From positions 1-64,000 of the forward strand of contig JAENYG010000013.1 of assembly GCA_016841875.1 (NCBI GenBank): 64,000 nt of DNA, written 5' to 3'. The translations under genes and the position numbers were made by a program. The notes under the pieces were generated by a model that had not been told where the DNA came from, made no database searches, and was given only the letters and a program-made list of their open reading frames with translations. The DNA is from Syntrophomonas sp. GTDB lineage: Bacteria; Bacillota; Syntrophomonadia; Syntrophomonadales; Syntrophomonadaceae. Of this stretch, positions 1-9,653 are shown one piece after another (position 1 is the stretch's first letter; every line of letters begins with the position of its first letter).

Positions 1-134
1 TACATACGGACTTCCTCCTGTCTCTTTTTGAGTCCAAGATTTTGTCCGCATCCCCTTCGCTGCACTTTTATTTTGCCATACACAGGATAATTTAGGTTCC
101 GAAGAGATACAGCAGAGATACTTCAAGGAATGTA

Positions 135-398
135 ATGAGGGTTATGCGGCAAGTGAACACGTATTTTATATATCCCCAGATACCGAGCATTAAATTTAAT
201 ACACAAAATACATTAAATACCGATTTTATCGATGACGGTTCAGCTTATCAAGTGATATGTATAATTAAGTTGATTTCAATGACAGTTTTCTTTAAAAGAC
301 TCCATCAATCTATTGTCATAAGAAGATGTGTGATTAAAGATGGAGACCTGTTAGAGGTCGATGGTACCAGCGTAATTGTTAAAATCATAAAAGAATAG
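135..398 (+). CDS. Doubtful small hypothetical ORF (87 aa)
   Basis: I do not recognise this protein. The first two thirds is low-information and rich in Ile, Asn and Phe. The last 30 residues (GDLLEVDGTSVIVKI region) look more protein-like, as a short beta-rich segment. There is no convincing ribosome binding site before the ATG. It may be the decayed 3' end of a gene whose start lies outside the window, or chance. Apart from this, the first 500 bases show no gene. Confidence 0.2.
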   Translation: MRVMRQVNTYFIYPQIPSIKFNTQNTLNTDFIDDGSAYQVICIIKLISMTVFFKRLHQSIVIRRCVIKDGDLLEVDGTSVIVKIIKE

Positions 399-513
399 AA
401 CAAATGATAAGATAAGTGAAATTCTATTCTCTAAATCAATACCATTGATATTCTTTGTATTCCATAACTCGAAAATCAAACATAAATATATCTTGCGGCT
501 GAGCTGGATTTTC

Positions 514-1932
514 TTATGATGTCAGAGGTAATATGATTTCCTTTACCATATCATCGATTTTTTCCAATGAAAAAATCTTTTCTATCACTTCGTTAATAGT
601 AGTATCTTCCAACTTATTAACTGAATACAAACTGCATCTTTTGAATTTATTGCAAAGCTCTTCATCCGTAAACGGCTCTTCAGGATGCCCTTTGACCATA
701 AAGTATTCTCCAGTATGGATGGTACCGTTTTCCAAGGTGGTTGTAATTCTTGCAGCATAAGGAGGTAAGTCCATATCTTGTCTGACTGAGATTTTCTTCA
801 TTAATTTCCAAATCTCTATATTCGACCTTTTTTCTTCAGCATACGCATCTAAAAAAAAGTCTCCGGTATACGCAGCTGCAGCTACTGTATAGGGTAAACT
901 GAATTGACATTCAGGAATCGACCGAGGATTCCATTTCACTTCATATGGCTGAGCTACAATTGTCCAATTAATTTGCGATTCATCCAGATGTATGGCATTA
1001 ATGTCATGATAGGTGAAATGATGGGTTTCCATTTGCTCGAGTATCCCTTTTATGGAAGTATGGGTACAATTACATGAAGGATATGGCTTCAGAGTAGTCC
1101 CGGTCATTTCCCACTTAATCCCAATATTATTAGTTAATTCATAAAAATCGATCTCATTTTCCGGTCGGGAAAATAATGAGTAAAAACCCCTATTCCCTGA
1201 AAACACTTGCGTATACTGTTCAATAATATTTTTCCTCGCTAATAGGCATATATTAATAGCATCCTGGGCTATAAAACCATGATGAAGGCTGACCATGAAA
1301 TTGGCCGGGGTATACATGGACATGTCATATGGTTGGGTCATACATTTTGCCATGCCCAGGGCCCCCTTAAGTTGTGTTGTGCTCAAGCCCAATAATTTTC
1401 CTACAGCTATTACTGGACCAAAGATATAATGACCACCTTGACTTCCTGAATTTTGTTCACAACTTACACAATTATAAGCTTTGCCGGTACGTATTAATAT
1501 CTCCTGACCGAGCACAAAAGAAAGGAGAAATTGTTTCCCTGAAAAACCTGGTTTTAAGCCAGTTGCAGCCAATAAAGCGGGTAAAGTGTATTCTGCACTA
1601 TGTCCAGCTTCTTCATGGCAATCTCCCAGGTCTGTCGCTCTTGCTGCAGGTCCCAGGGCAAATGCACACATTGAAGCGGGAACTTTTCCTCCAAAAAGGG
1701 GAATCGTACTTTCCTTTTGTCCTCCCTGTTCTCTAACGAAATCAACTATGGAAGGAATATTTTCCATAGTTGATCCGCCGATTATAACCCCGATCGTGTC
1801 CAGGATATGTCTTTTAGCAAAATTAACAACGTAAGGAGGCAGATCTTCATATTTTGTTTCCACAACTAGATCACATATTTTATCCGTTATATATTCATCA
1901 TCATAATCCAGGAATTGCCTCATAATTAACAT
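514..1932 (-). CDS. MmgE/PrpD family protein
   Basis: This 472-aa protein has the full length of the MmgE/PrpD family, which includes 2-methylcitrate dehydratase, cis-aconitate decarboxylase and iminodisuccinate epimerase. The family has an N-terminal helical domain and a smaller C-terminal domain. Family-like segments visible here are the GGS turn near residue 52, ATDLGDCHEEAGHS near residue 100 and KPYPSCNCTH near residue 285. The substrate cannot be read from sequence. The gene follows ectC in the same direction after 99 bp, so it may be the last gene of the ectABC transcript, but it is not a known ectoine enzyme. The ATG is preceded by a purine-rich AGAGGA. Confidence 0.88.
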   Translation of the reverse strand: MLIMRQFLDYDDEYITDKICDLVVETKYEDLPPYVVNFAKRHILDTIGVIIGGSTMENIPSIVDFVREQGGQKESTIPLFGGKVPASMCAFALGPAARATDLGDCHEEAGHSAEYTLPALLAATGLKPGFSGKQFLLSFVLGQEILIRTGKAYNCVSCEQNSGSQGGHYIFGPVIAVGKLLGLSTTQLKGALGMAKCMTQPYDMSMYTPANFMVSLHHGFIAQDAINICLLARKNIIEQYTQVFSGNRGFYSLFSRPENEIDFYELTNNIGIKWEMTGTTLKPYPSCNCTHTSIKGILEQMETHHFTYHDINAIHLDESQINWTIVAQPYEVKWNPRSIPECQFSLPYTVAAAAYTGDFFLDAYAEEKRSNIEIWKLMKKISVRQDMDLPPYAARITTTLENGTIHTGEYFMVKGHPEEPFTDEELCNKFKRCSLYSVNKLEDTTINEVIEKIFSLEKIDDMVKEIILPLTS

Positions 1933-2031
1933 AATCCTCTTTTTATACTATTTACATTCTCCAGGTATATGTCTGAGTTTGCATTATATTGGTGTTTTGC
2001 TTTTAGTTTTAATGCTTTGACTTCCTATTTA

Positions 2032-2421
2032 TTAATCGTCTGCAGCAAGGGGATAGGAACCGTCTTCATCGTGCACTTCTCTGCCCGTAACCGGTGGATT
2101 GAATACACAAACCATATGCATATCTGATTTAGCACGCAGAAAATGTCTTTCGTTGCCACTGAGTGCATACATGGTTCCTTTTTTAATAGGATAAGTTTTA
2201 CCATCAGCGGTTAGTTCTATTTCCCCTTCTCCCTGAATGCAATACACTGCTTCAAGATGATTTTTGTACCAGATCAAGGTCTCGGTTCCTGCTCTAATAA
2301 TTGTGTGGTGAAAGGAAAAACCCATACCATCTTTTTTAAGGAGGAGCCGGTAGCTTTGCCAGTTTTCAGTATCAACGTCATTTTCAGTTCCGATAATATC
2401 ATCTAATTGCTTTACTATCAT
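2032..2421 (-). CDS. ectC: L-ectoine synthase EctC
   Basis: EctC closes the ring of N-gamma-acetyl-diaminobutyrate to give the compatible solute ectoine; it is a cytoplasmic cupin-fold, metal-dependent enzyme. The 129-aa length is normal. Diagnostic segments are the N-terminal MIVKQLDDIIGT, the FSFHHTII stretch, the cupin core EAVYCIQGEGEIE and the C-terminal HMVCVFNPPVTG. It lies 35 bp downstream of ectB and is the third gene of ectABC. No ectoine hydroxylase (ectD) or dedicated aspartokinase lies next to it, so ectoine rather than hydroxyectoine is the expected product. Confidence 0.95.
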   Translation of the reverse strand: MIVKQLDDIIGTENDVDTENWQSYRLLLKKDGMGFSFHHTIIRAGTETLIWYKNHLEAVYCIQGEGEIELTADGKTYPIKKGTMYALSGNERHFLRAKSDMHMVCVFNPPVTGREVHDEDGSYPLAADD

Positions 2422-2456
2422 TATTATCCCTTCTTTCCTATCAAAAAGCTTTCAAG

Positions 2457-3806
2457 TTATTTAAATTTAGCAACTACCATAAAAGGTGCAGCAGTCTTTT
2501 TAATTTTTTTCTTTGAATTCTTTTTTATATAAGTTTTTATTCGGGTGTCTTTTATACTTTCTTCAAGTATATCCAATCCCTGATCAAGACCTGAATCATC
2601 GATTATCAGAGGGGGCATTACTTTGCAAACTTCACTCTCCGAGCCTGAAGTTTCCATGATCAGCCCTTTTTCAAAAGCAACCGCGCATATTTCATCTGCA
2701 AGTCCTGGAACCCCACATGCCATACCCTGCATTAGACCTCTACCCCGAACCTCTCCTTCGATTTCAGGATGTTCCTTTACTATCTTACTAAGGAAAGCGT
2801 GTATGTTTTCACCCTTCTTTTTGGTTTCAGAGGCAAAGGAGTCATCTTCCCAGTAGCTCAATGCTTCAGCAGCAGTAACAAAAGCCAGGTTATTACCCCG
2901 GAAGGTTCCGTTATGTTCGCCTGGTGACCAAATATCCAGTTCCGGCTTAATAAGTGTTAATGCCATAGGAAGACCATATCCACTAATTGATTTTGACAGG
3001 CATATTATATCCGGCTTAATACCTGCTGGTTCAAAACTGAAAAAACTACCTGTACGACCACAGCCAACCTGTATGTCATCGACTATTAACACGATGTTAT
3101 TACGGCGACAAATCTCTTCAATGCCTTTAAGCCATTTGAAGCTAGCGGTATTGATACCGCCCTCGCCCTGGACAGTTTCAAGTATGATAGCAGCAGGGAG
3201 TGCAACCCCGCTGGAACTATCCTCGAGGAAATATTCAAGATATTTTACCGTATTAACATCATCGCCCAGGAATTTATCATAGGGCATAAATACGGTGTTA
3301 TTAAGGGAGACCCCAGCACCCTGCCGTTTGGAGGAATTACCGGTAACGGAAAGAGCACCCATAGTCATACCGTGAAAAGCATTGGTGAAACTGATGATTG
3401 TGTCACGCTTAGTTACTTTCCGTGCCAGTTTTAGTGCACTCTCTACCGAATTCGTACCTGTTGGACCGGGGAACATAATCTTATATTTCATACCCCGCGG
3501 TTTTAGAATTATCTCGTCAAAACGCTCAAGAAACTCCTGTTTAGCCCGGGTTGCCATATCCAAACTATGGGTAACCCCATCATCAGTAATGTAATCAACT
3601 AGTTTTTCCTGCAGCCTGCTATTATTATGTCCGTAGTTCAATGCTCCAGCTCCAGCAAAGAAATCAATATACTCCTTTCCCTTGATATCCCAAAGCTTAT
3701 ATCCTTTAGCTCTGGTAAATACAGTAGGAAAGCTGCGACAATAGCTTCGAACTTCAGATTCAAGTTCTTCGAATACCCTCGTCTGCTCAGTTAAAATTGT
3801 TTGCAA
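2457..3806 (-). CDS. ectB: Diaminobutyrate-2-oxoglutarate transaminase EctB
   Basis: EctB is a PLP class-III aminotransferase that converts aspartate-semialdehyde plus glutamate to L-2,4-diaminobutyrate, the first ectoine-specific step. The PLP lysine is K272 in [11 protein letters not shown], and the cofactor Asp lies in [13 protein letters not shown] near residue 243. [16 protein letters not shown] near residue 115 is the substrate/cofactor loop. The start is TTG with an AAGGAGGAG box about 8 bases upstream. At 449 aa it is slightly longer than usual because of a lysine-rich tail of about 25 residues ([10 protein letters not shown] region). It is the second gene of ectABC, 61 bp after ectA. 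Confidence 0.95.
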   Translation of the reverse strand: MQTILTEQTRVFEELESEVRSYCRSFPTVFTRAKGYKLWDIKGKEYIDFFAGAGALNYGHNNSRLQEKLVDYITDDGVTHSLDMATRAKQEFLERFDEIILKPRGMKYKIMFPGPTGTNSVESALKLARKVTKRDTIISFTNAFHGMTMGALSVTGNSSKRQGAGVSLNNTVFMPYDKFLGDDVNTVKYLEYFLEDSSSGVALPAAIILETVQGEGGINTASFKWLKGIEEICRRNNIVLIVDDIQVGCGRTGSFFSFEPAGIKPDIICLSKSISGYGLPMALTLIKPELDIWSPGEHNGTFRGNNLAFVTAAEALSYWEDDSFASETKKKGENIHAFLSKIVKEHPEIEGEVRGRGLMQGMACGVPGLADEICAVAFEKGLIMETSGSESEVCKVMPPLIIDDSGLDQGLDILEESIKDTRIKTYIKKNSKKKIKKTAAPFMVVAKFK

Positions 3807-3867
3807 AAAAATTCTCCTCCTTTTTTGTATGAAAAAACCCTAACATTATTAATTCTATAAGGTGTTA

Positions 3868-4383
3868 CTAAACTCGTTGGGGAAAAGGTCCAATGCGATA
3901 CAGCATTTCGGGCTCATGATTTCCTGCCGGAAATAAATCTGCAGAAAAGCATTCTGATACATCACATGGAACATCCAGGTCGCGTGCAAGTTTGTGGTAT
4001 AAAGCTTGAGCAGGTACATTGGAAGGGCTTACTGTAAGCTCAAGCAATTCTACTTCTCTACACTCTTCTCTTGCCAGTATGGCTTTCAACATACTAATTC
4101 CCAAACCATGTTTGCGCTGCGATTCTGCCACCGCAACCTGCCATATAAAGATAACATCTGGATTAGCAGGTGGCTTGAATCCGGAAATAAAGCCGACTAT
4201 TTTCTCATTATGTTCAGCTACCACACAGGTATTACAAAAATGTTTACATAACATCAAATAACTGTAGGGGGAATTTAAGTCTAATACACCGGTTTCCTTA
4301 ACCAGCTGCCAAATCGCTTCCCCATCTTCCACATATGGCTTTCTTAATTGTAATTCCTCGGATAATAGGCTATTTTTTTCCAT
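3868..4383 (-). CDS. ectA: L-2,4-diaminobutyric acid acetyltransferase EctA
   Basis: EctA is a GNAT-fold enzyme that transfers acetyl from acetyl-CoA to the gamma-amino group of diaminobutyrate. The 171-aa length fits. Visible family marks are the N-terminal RKPYVEDGEAIWQLV, the conserved LDLNSPYSYLMLC, and the acetyl-CoA loop region SQRKHGLGISMLKAIL followed by LTVSPSNVPAQALY. It opens ectABC. The ATG follows a TAGGAGAGGG box, and a candidate sigma-A promoter lies about 50 bp upstream (see 4432-4460). Confidence 0.93.
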   Translation of the reverse strand: MEKNSLLSEELQLRKPYVEDGEAIWQLVKETGVLDLNSPYSYLMLCKHFCNTCVVAEHNEKIVGFISGFKPPANPDVIFIWQVAVAESQRKHGLGISMLKAILAREECREVELLELTVSPSNVPAQALYHKLARDLDVPCDVSECFSADLFPAGNHEPEMLYRIGPFPQRV

Positions 4384-4431
4384 TTTCCCTCTCCTACAAA
4401 TGTATTCAGTAAAGCCCCCTCTTCCTAAAAA

Positions 4432-4460
4432 ATACTATTTTAGAATAATTTACCTGCCAA
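4432..4460 (-). promoter_or_regulatory. Candidate promoter of ectABC
   Basis: On the minus strand TTGGCA (4455-4460) and TAGTAT (4432-4437) are separated by 17 bases, about 50 bp before the ectA start. Both hexamers are near the sigma-A consensus. This is read by eye only; AT-rich DNA gives many such matches. Confidence 0.4.
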
Positions 4461-4897
4461 TAACGCAAAAATGTATCTGCGTGTACTTCGTACATACATG
4501 GACTTTCTCAATCAATTTAGAATACAAGGCAGGATAATGCAGCGGATAATAATAGGAAGGACTCTTATTAATAAATGCTACAATACTATGAAATGATAAG
4601 CAAACTGTATATAAAGTATTTGATGCCCTTATGACCAGTTTATTCCCTCAGAGACTTAATCGTAGATAAGGTCCTTTGTTTTTGGAACAGCTTCTCCAGA
4701 ATACGCCCAAATAATCATTCTTATTAATAAAATATAGAATAGAAGAATCTGAAGATTTATAAATAAATGATAATGGTAGATAAATTTTTTCGATAAGATG
4801 GTAATATGAAATGCTGGTGATTTAGACTTGAATAATGCAAGCTTCACCAAGAATAATCATATGATTTATCTAAAAATGAGGTTTCAATGCTTGATAA
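4461..4897. other. Non-coding interval upstream of ectABC
   Basis: There is no convincing gene here. A short dyad centred on GTACTTCGTAC lies at about 4482-4492, inside a longer imperfect ATGTA...TACAT symmetry, 25-40 bp upstream of the candidate ectABC -35 box. This is a plausible place for an osmotic-control operator, but nothing identifies a factor. A 64-codon minus-strand frame at 4656-4850 has no ribosome binding site and low complexity, and is not called. Confidence 0.3.
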
Positions 4898-6550
4898 TTA
4901 TTGAAGAGCTTTGGCCAGGTTTTCATCATAGCCTTTAAGGTAATAATCAGCTGAAGCATCTACGCCTACGCTGCAGCGAATAATAACCTTGATTCTCTCG
5001 TCGACCTGGTTCTGCAGGGCTTCTTCCATTATTTTTACATCATCAGGGCCCATGATTTCTGGTGTCCGAACCTGGAGCAGAACTAACAGGTCATCACCTT
5101 TTTCACCATAATAAAACTCCAGGAGTTTGCCAGCAGGTTGTTGTATATAAAGCTGGTTCTTAATAGCAATCTCCAGCTTATTATGAAATTCCAGAGCTTC
5201 TCCGGACAACGGTTCAATTTCTTCCTCATAAAGGTATCTAGTATCATCAGCAATCTGTGTAGTTATCGATCTTACTATTAAGCGTACTGATTGTTCCCGG
5301 TTATCATTTAATTTCTCCTGCATCAAAGACACCTGGGTGGGATCGATAGGAGTGGGCGTGTCAACCACAACTATGACAGTGGGGTGTTCACCAAGAACAT
5401 TTTGAATATCTACATTGTCAATTAAGGCTCCAGGTATCTGGCTTAGTTCTTCATTTAATATTTTTATAGTCTGATTTTGAAGTTCATTTAGAGTCAGCTG
5501 CTGGTTCAGTTTCTGCTGTTCATCGTCACTGATGAAAACCTGCCCATTTCGATCTGCATCTTTGGAGATCAGGGAACGTACAATCAGATGGCTATCTGCT
5601 TCCACTTTTTCCTGTACAACTTTTTCAATGTCTGCTACTCTTTTAGCGCTGAATTCTCTGGGGGTCATGACTACCGCCATGATCTCCAGGGTATCTCCCT
5701 GCTTTTCATAACGCAGTTCAGAAAGGCTCGCTCCCAGGGTTGATTTTACCTGTTCAGACACTACTGCTTTTAAATTGTCAGTCAGGGTACGTTCATTAAC
5801 CATTTGAATGAGAGTTTGGGTCATGAAAACTCCCATTACGAGTAGGATAAGGAAGCTTAGACCAAAACGTCTTAAGAAAGTGAAGAGGGCTGATCCATTG
5901 AGGTGTTCAAATCTAACCAAGCCGGCTATAGCATATACTGCAGCAGCAGCAAATTCAATAGCCACCAGGTTGGCTGAAAACAGTAAGAACGCTCCCAGAG
6001 CCCATTCGTAATTCCTGGCAGCCAAGCAAAGGCCGCAGGTAGCAAGAGGAGGAACAAGAGCAGTAGCTATAGCCACCCCTGGCAGGGCTGGACTTATTTT
6101 TTTATGGACAATGGCATAGGCTCCAGCCAGGCCCGATGCCAGTGCAATGATAACATCATAGATGGTTGGCTGGGTACGGGAAATGATTTCCGTGCCGAAA
6201 TCAGGTCGGAGAGGAACCACACCTATTATGAAACCAAGGCTGATTGCCAGTAAAATACCCAGAACTTCTGAAATAAGGGCACTTTTAAGTAATGTTTTGT
6301 CACCACTCGATAAACCCAGGGCAATACCAAAAATAGGTCCCATCAGGGGGGCTACCAGCATGGCCCCGATTACCACGGCGGTACTCCCGGCTAACAGCCC
6401 ATAGGCAGCTATTATGGTGGAAATACAGACCAGCATATAAAAAGAAGGGGACGGAGAAGAATCGGAGCGAATCTGCTCATAGGTAGTTTTGCGTTCTTCA
6501 CGGGTCATACTACCTCGGAGGTCATCAAGTTTCTCCAGCATTTTATCCAT
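4898..6550 (-). CDS. DUF389 (TIGR00341-type) membrane protein
   Basis: This 550-aa protein has an N-terminal membrane half and a long soluble C-terminal half. The first 240 residues carry about six hydrophobic segments with the characteristic GSTAVVIGAMLVAPLMGPI and LPGVAIATALVPPLATCG repeats of the DUF389 family, whose function is unknown. The rest is charged and appears to hold two or three repeated alpha/beta modules, each with a VR(S/C)-like beta strand. It is expressed alone on the minus strand, 110 bp downstream of the APC permease gene, so the two may share a transcript. A transport or stress role is only a guess. Confidence 0.85.
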   Translation of the reverse strand: MDKMLEKLDDLRGSMTREERKTTYEQIRSDSSPSPSFYMLVCISTIIAAYGLLAGSTAVVIGAMLVAPLMGPIFGIALGLSSGDKTLLKSALISEVLGILLAISLGFIIGVVPLRPDFGTEIISRTQPTIYDVIIALASGLAGAYAIVHKKISPALPGVAIATALVPPLATCGLCLAARNYEWALGAFLLFSANLVAIEFAAAAVYAIAGLVRFEHLNGSALFTFLRRFGLSFLILLVMGVFMTQTLIQMVNERTLTDNLKAVVSEQVKSTLGASLSELRYEKQGDTLEIMAVVMTPREFSAKRVADIEKVVQEKVEADSHLIVRSLISKDADRNGQVFISDDEQQKLNQQLTLNELQNQTIKILNEELSQIPGALIDNVDIQNVLGEHPTVIVVVDTPTPIDPTQVSLMQEKLNDNREQSVRLIVRSITTQIADDTRYLYEEEIEPLSGEALEFHNKLEIAIKNQLYIQQPAGKLLEFYYGEKGDDLLVLLQVRTPEIMGPDDVKIMEEALQNQVDERIKVIIRCSVGVDASADYYLKGYDENLAKALQ

Positions 6551-6660
6551 AAGTACCAGGGTGCATCATTCCTCCATCGAAGAAGTTAATTATGATGCAT
6601 TTCGACGATTTGCCCTGGGATTCCTCTAAATTTTACCAGCAAGAATATAAAAAGATCAAG

Positions 6661-8091
6661 TTATTCCCTTTTTTTGTCCTGCTGCTCATTAGTATCAATA
6701 TTGTGGCTATCATCCGTTTTAGCTGGAAGGAGTGGTTTGGCTGCAGCTGTATATTGAGTATTTGCTCTGCGAGGCCAGGCTTTGAAAATCAGATAGCTCA
6801 GGGAGTATAACAACAAGAGCAGCAAACCAGCCAATAGTCCTGAACCCTGTCCGGGAATCAACGGCATAGTTATGATAATAACCATCAGACTAACTATGGC
6901 AATCCATGAAGTATAGGGGAACCCTGGTAACTGGCAATGTCCTGATGGGGGGCACCCTTTATTTTTCCTGAAGCGGTAGTGAGTAAATAATATGACCAGA
7001 TAAGCAAATAGCAGGGAAAATCCTCCGGAACTGACTAAAAAGATATATATCTGACTGGGGAGCAGATATGCCATACTTACTCCAGTCAGCATGGCTAATC
7101 CAGAAAAAAGGATTCCTTTAAAAGGGATATCGCCTTTATCAATTAAAAATGAAGGTGCGTTACCTGTATCTGCCAGGGAACGAAGCATCCTCCCCAGTCC
7201 GAAGGTAGCTGCCAGCATGGTCGATAGTATAGCGGTAATCAGTATGATATTTACCGTACCAGCAGCGATACTCAGGCCTTGGACATTTAATGCGGCGACC
7301 AGAGGACTGACATCTCCAGTGAGGGTTGCCGTTGAGATCAAGGGCAGGAGTATGGCTATAACCAGGACATACAATCCAACCAGTGTAATAACTGTATATT
7401 TTATCGCCCGGCGGACGGTTCTATGAGGATCTTGGGCTTCAGAAGAAGCCAGGCCGATAATTTCAAAACCAGCATAACTGAAAAGAACTATGAGCATACT
7501 CCCGGCGATCCCGCTGATCCCACCGGGGAAAAATGCTTCTGTTTGCAGAACCCCAGCGCCGACAGGTGCTTTATTAGGGATGACCCCGGATATGAGCACG
7601 ATTCCAAGTACTATGAAGCCTATCAGTGCGGCGATCTTAATTACCGCTAACCCGCTTTCCAGGTTGCTCAATATTTTGGAACCCAGCAGGTTTAAAAGGG
7701 TTACTCCGATGACGACTAGGATAGCTATTGCCGGTAGAGAAAGCTGGGGGATCCAGGTTCGTAAAAACAAGGAAACCGCAGTAGCCTCACTTGACATGGC
7801 CAGCACCAGACCTGTCCAGTAAACCCAGCCCACTATGAAGCCCAACCACGGTCCATATTGCTGTTCTGAGTAGGTGCGGAATGAACCGGGCTGCGGATCC
7901 GCAACTGTCATTTCGGAAAGAGAAGTAAGGATAAAATAGACAAGTATACCGCCTAAAACAAAGGATATTAGGATAGCTGGACCTGCTGCTTTAATAGCTA
8001 TGGCTGATCCTAGAAAGAAGGATCCCCCCACAACTGTCCCCAGAGCGAGCATCGTAAGCTGCCAGGCTGATAGTCCATTATGTTTTCCCAT
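6661..8091 (-). CDS. APC-superfamily amino acid permease
   Basis: This 476-aa protein has about twelve hydrophobic segments. TM1 contains the broken-helix motif LGTVVGGSFFLGSAIAI and TM6 carries LIVLFSYAGFEIIGLASSEAQDP, both typical of amino acid/polyamine/organocation permeases of the AAT/YfnA type. It should import an amino acid or amine by proton symport or exchange across the cytoplasmic membrane; the substrate is not predictable. The C-terminal 40 residues are hydrophilic. The ATG follows AGGAGG at a good distance. Confidence 0.88.
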   Translation of the reverse strand: MGKHNGLSAWQLTMLALGTVVGGSFFLGSAIAIKAAGPAILISFVLGGILVYFILTSLSEMTVADPQPGSFRTYSEQQYGPWLGFIVGWVYWTGLVLAMSSEATAVSLFLRTWIPQLSLPAIAILVVIGVTLLNLLGSKILSNLESGLAVIKIAALIGFIVLGIVLISGVIPNKAPVGAGVLQTEAFFPGGISGIAGSMLIVLFSYAGFEIIGLASSEAQDPHRTVRRAIKYTVITLVGLYVLVIAILLPLISTATLTGDVSPLVAALNVQGLSIAAGTVNIILITAILSTMLAATFGLGRMLRSLADTGNAPSFLIDKGDIPFKGILFSGLAMLTGVSMAYLLPSQIYIFLVSSGGFSLLFAYLVILFTHYRFRKNKGCPPSGHCQLPGFPYTSWIAIVSLMVIIITMPLIPGQGSGLLAGLLLLLLYSLSYLIFKAWPRRANTQYTAAAKPLLPAKTDDSHNIDTNEQQDKKRE

Positions 8092-8283
8092 TTAAGTACC
8101 TCCTGAATGCATTATGAAGTGATTTGTTTTAGTATTTACGTAATGTTGTTTTATCATTATTTAGGCCCCAATATATTTTTTTTCATATAAATATATAAGT
8201 AATATGTATTATTTAAGGTGGAGTAAAATAATGGTAAAATAATATATGGACTGAAGGATGTTAATGAGTTTCAACTGGAGGGA

Positions 8284-8691
8284 TTGATCATCAAAAAAGA
8301 AGGAAACAAGCAGTGGGTTTTTCTGGTGAATACCTATGATAGTATTGAAGAGGGAATGCTGGCATCCATCCTGGCAGAGGCTGGCATCCCAGTTTTAAAA
8401 AAGGCTAAAGGTTCAGGGGCCTATATGGAAATATTCATGGGCATATCGAATACCGGAATGGACCTTTATGTTCCATTAGCAAGCCTGGCAGAAGCCAGCC
8501 AGTTGATAGGTTTGGAAATGGGACTGAAAGAAAAACAGGAAAAAGGAATGGAAGACCAAGAACCAGTGGATTTGGATCGAAAGCGCAGGGTAGGAAAGAG
8601 GCTAATCACTTTCACTTATCTGGTGCCTCTAGTACTGGGCTTATTTTATATAGTGATTAGTGGTTTGATGAAACTGCTGAATGTTGAATAA
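8284..8691 (+). CDS. DUF2007-like protein with C-terminal membrane anchor
   Basis: The N-terminal 75 residues (WVFLVNTYDSIEEGMLASILAEAGIPV...DLYVPLASLAEASQLI) resemble the DUF2007 domain, a small ACT-like fold annotated as a putative signal-transducing protein. A charged linker and one C-terminal transmembrane helix (about 112-130) follow. The start is uncertain: a TTG at 8284 touches the GGAGGG box, and in-frame CTG codons lie at 8251 and 8275. The following hypothetical gene is 50 bp away and may be co-transcribed. Confidence 0.65.
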   Translation: MIIKKEGNKQWVFLVNTYDSIEEGMLASILAEAGIPVLKKAKGSGAYMEIFMGISNTGMDLYVPLASLAEASQLIGLEMGLKEKQEKGMEDQEPVDLDRKRRVGKRLITFTYLVPLVLGLFYIVISGLMKLLNVE

Positions 8692-8741
8692 ATTCGTCTA
8701 CCACAGTAGTCAGCAATAATTGCTTAAGGTAGGGGATAGGG

Positions 8742-9230
8742 ATGCTTTTTAAAAAAACTCCTAAAGATAGTCTCAGTGAACAGGAGAAAGTTCAGCAGGA
8801 GATGATGAAATTATTTCCCAGTGTTCATAGTCTGCCGATAAACAGTGTGGCACATACGCTGTATTATAAGTCCCCCGCTCATCCGGTACTGACTTTTCTA
8901 ATCATTGGGAATAATGATAAGCTGATGCCATTTATTATTGATCCTGTGGCAGAAGTCCACACACGGGCATCCGCCTATGCCCAGCCTAACAAATATGGTA
9001 AAGGAAAAGACCTGGTAATCCGTTTTGAATTTGCTCTCTCCGAGGGTATTGCGATATTTGAAACAATTCTGGTGGGAGACGATCCTGATTGGATGAGGAC
9101 GTATGTAAGCGCTTTAAAGAAAATGGATAGTTTCATGGTGTGGATCGTCGATGCTCAGAGGAATGTGTTAAAGGTGCTGCGAACAAACTGGGACTACAAG
9201 ATGCATAAACATATATTAAAAAGCCTTTAG
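8742..9230 (+). CDS. Hypothetical soluble protein (162 aa)
   Basis: I do not recognise this protein. It has no signal peptide or membrane segment, a balanced composition and a purine-rich AGGTAGGGGATAGGG before the ATG, so it looks real. It has alternating beta-like segments (HPVLTFLIIGN, DLVIRFEFALSEG, SFMVWIVDAQ) and a basic C-terminus. It ends before a symmetric terminator at 9324. It may be co-transcribed with the upstream DUF2007-like gene. Confidence 0.6.
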   Translation: MLFKKTPKDSLSEQEKVQQEMMKLFPSVHSLPINSVAHTLYYKSPAHPVLTFLIIGNNDKLMPFIIDPVAEVHTRASAYAQPNKYGKGKDLVIRFEFALSEGIAIFETILVGDDPDWMRTYVSALKKMDSFMVWIVDAQRNVLKVLRTNWDYKMHKHILKSL

Positions 9231-9323
9231 CCCCAATAGGGATGCGCTAGTGCTGCTGATCCGGTAGTTTTAAGTTTCATAATATCCTAAAGTATATCCA
9301 CTCACTTTGTGCACTCAAATGAA

Positions 9324-9350
9324 ATAGCCCATTATTGATCAATGGGCTAT
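9324..9350. terminator. Bidirectional terminator between convergent genes
   Basis: A perfect 10-bp stem (ATAGCCCATT / AATGGGCTAT) with a 7-base loop lies between the end of the + hypothetical gene and the end of the - CopZ-like gene. Flanking AT runs on both sides suit termination in both directions. Confidence 0.7.
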
Positions 9351-9374
9351 AGATTTATGATATATTAGTTTTGA

Positions 9375-9611
9375 TCATGCATTTGAATCTGGCTTAATTT
9401 CAACGCTGCCAGGTTGATATCCCAGTTCTTCTATGGTCTTGCTTATATTATCCGGATCCAGGTTCTCTCCTTGTATATAAGCTCTAGCTTTTTCCAGGTT
9501 TACTTCAACCCGCTCTACACCCTCTAATTTTTCCACCGCTTTTTTTACGGTCTGCGTGCAGTGATTGCAGCTCATACCCGAAACTGGCATTTCGATGTGA
9601 GTAATACTCAT
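9375..9611 (-). CDS. Copper chaperone CopZ-like HMA protein
   Basis: This is a single heavy-metal-associated domain with MSGMSCNHC (Cys15, Cys18), which binds Cu(I) or a similar soft metal. Family proteins pass the metal to a P-type ATPase, but no such ATPase is in this window. The ATG at 9611 is chosen because GAAGGAGAT lies 9 bases upstream; a frame extended to 9653 adds 14 residues with no good site. It has 78 aa, with the betaalphabeta-betaalphabeta pattern VEKLEGVERVEVNLEKARAY and a short acidic tail. Confidence 0.88.
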   Translation of the reverse strand: MSITHIEMPVSGMSCNHCTQTVKKAVEKLEGVERVEVNLEKARAYIQGENLDPDNISKTIEELGYQPGSVEIKPDSNA

Positions 9612-9653
9612 ATTAAAACCATCTCCTTCGAATAATATTAATATCATCATCAA

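Noticed and set aside
4656-4850. 64-codon minus-strand frame
   Set aside because: Low-complexity Ile/Leu/Phe-rich translation, no ribosome site, AT-rich DNA.
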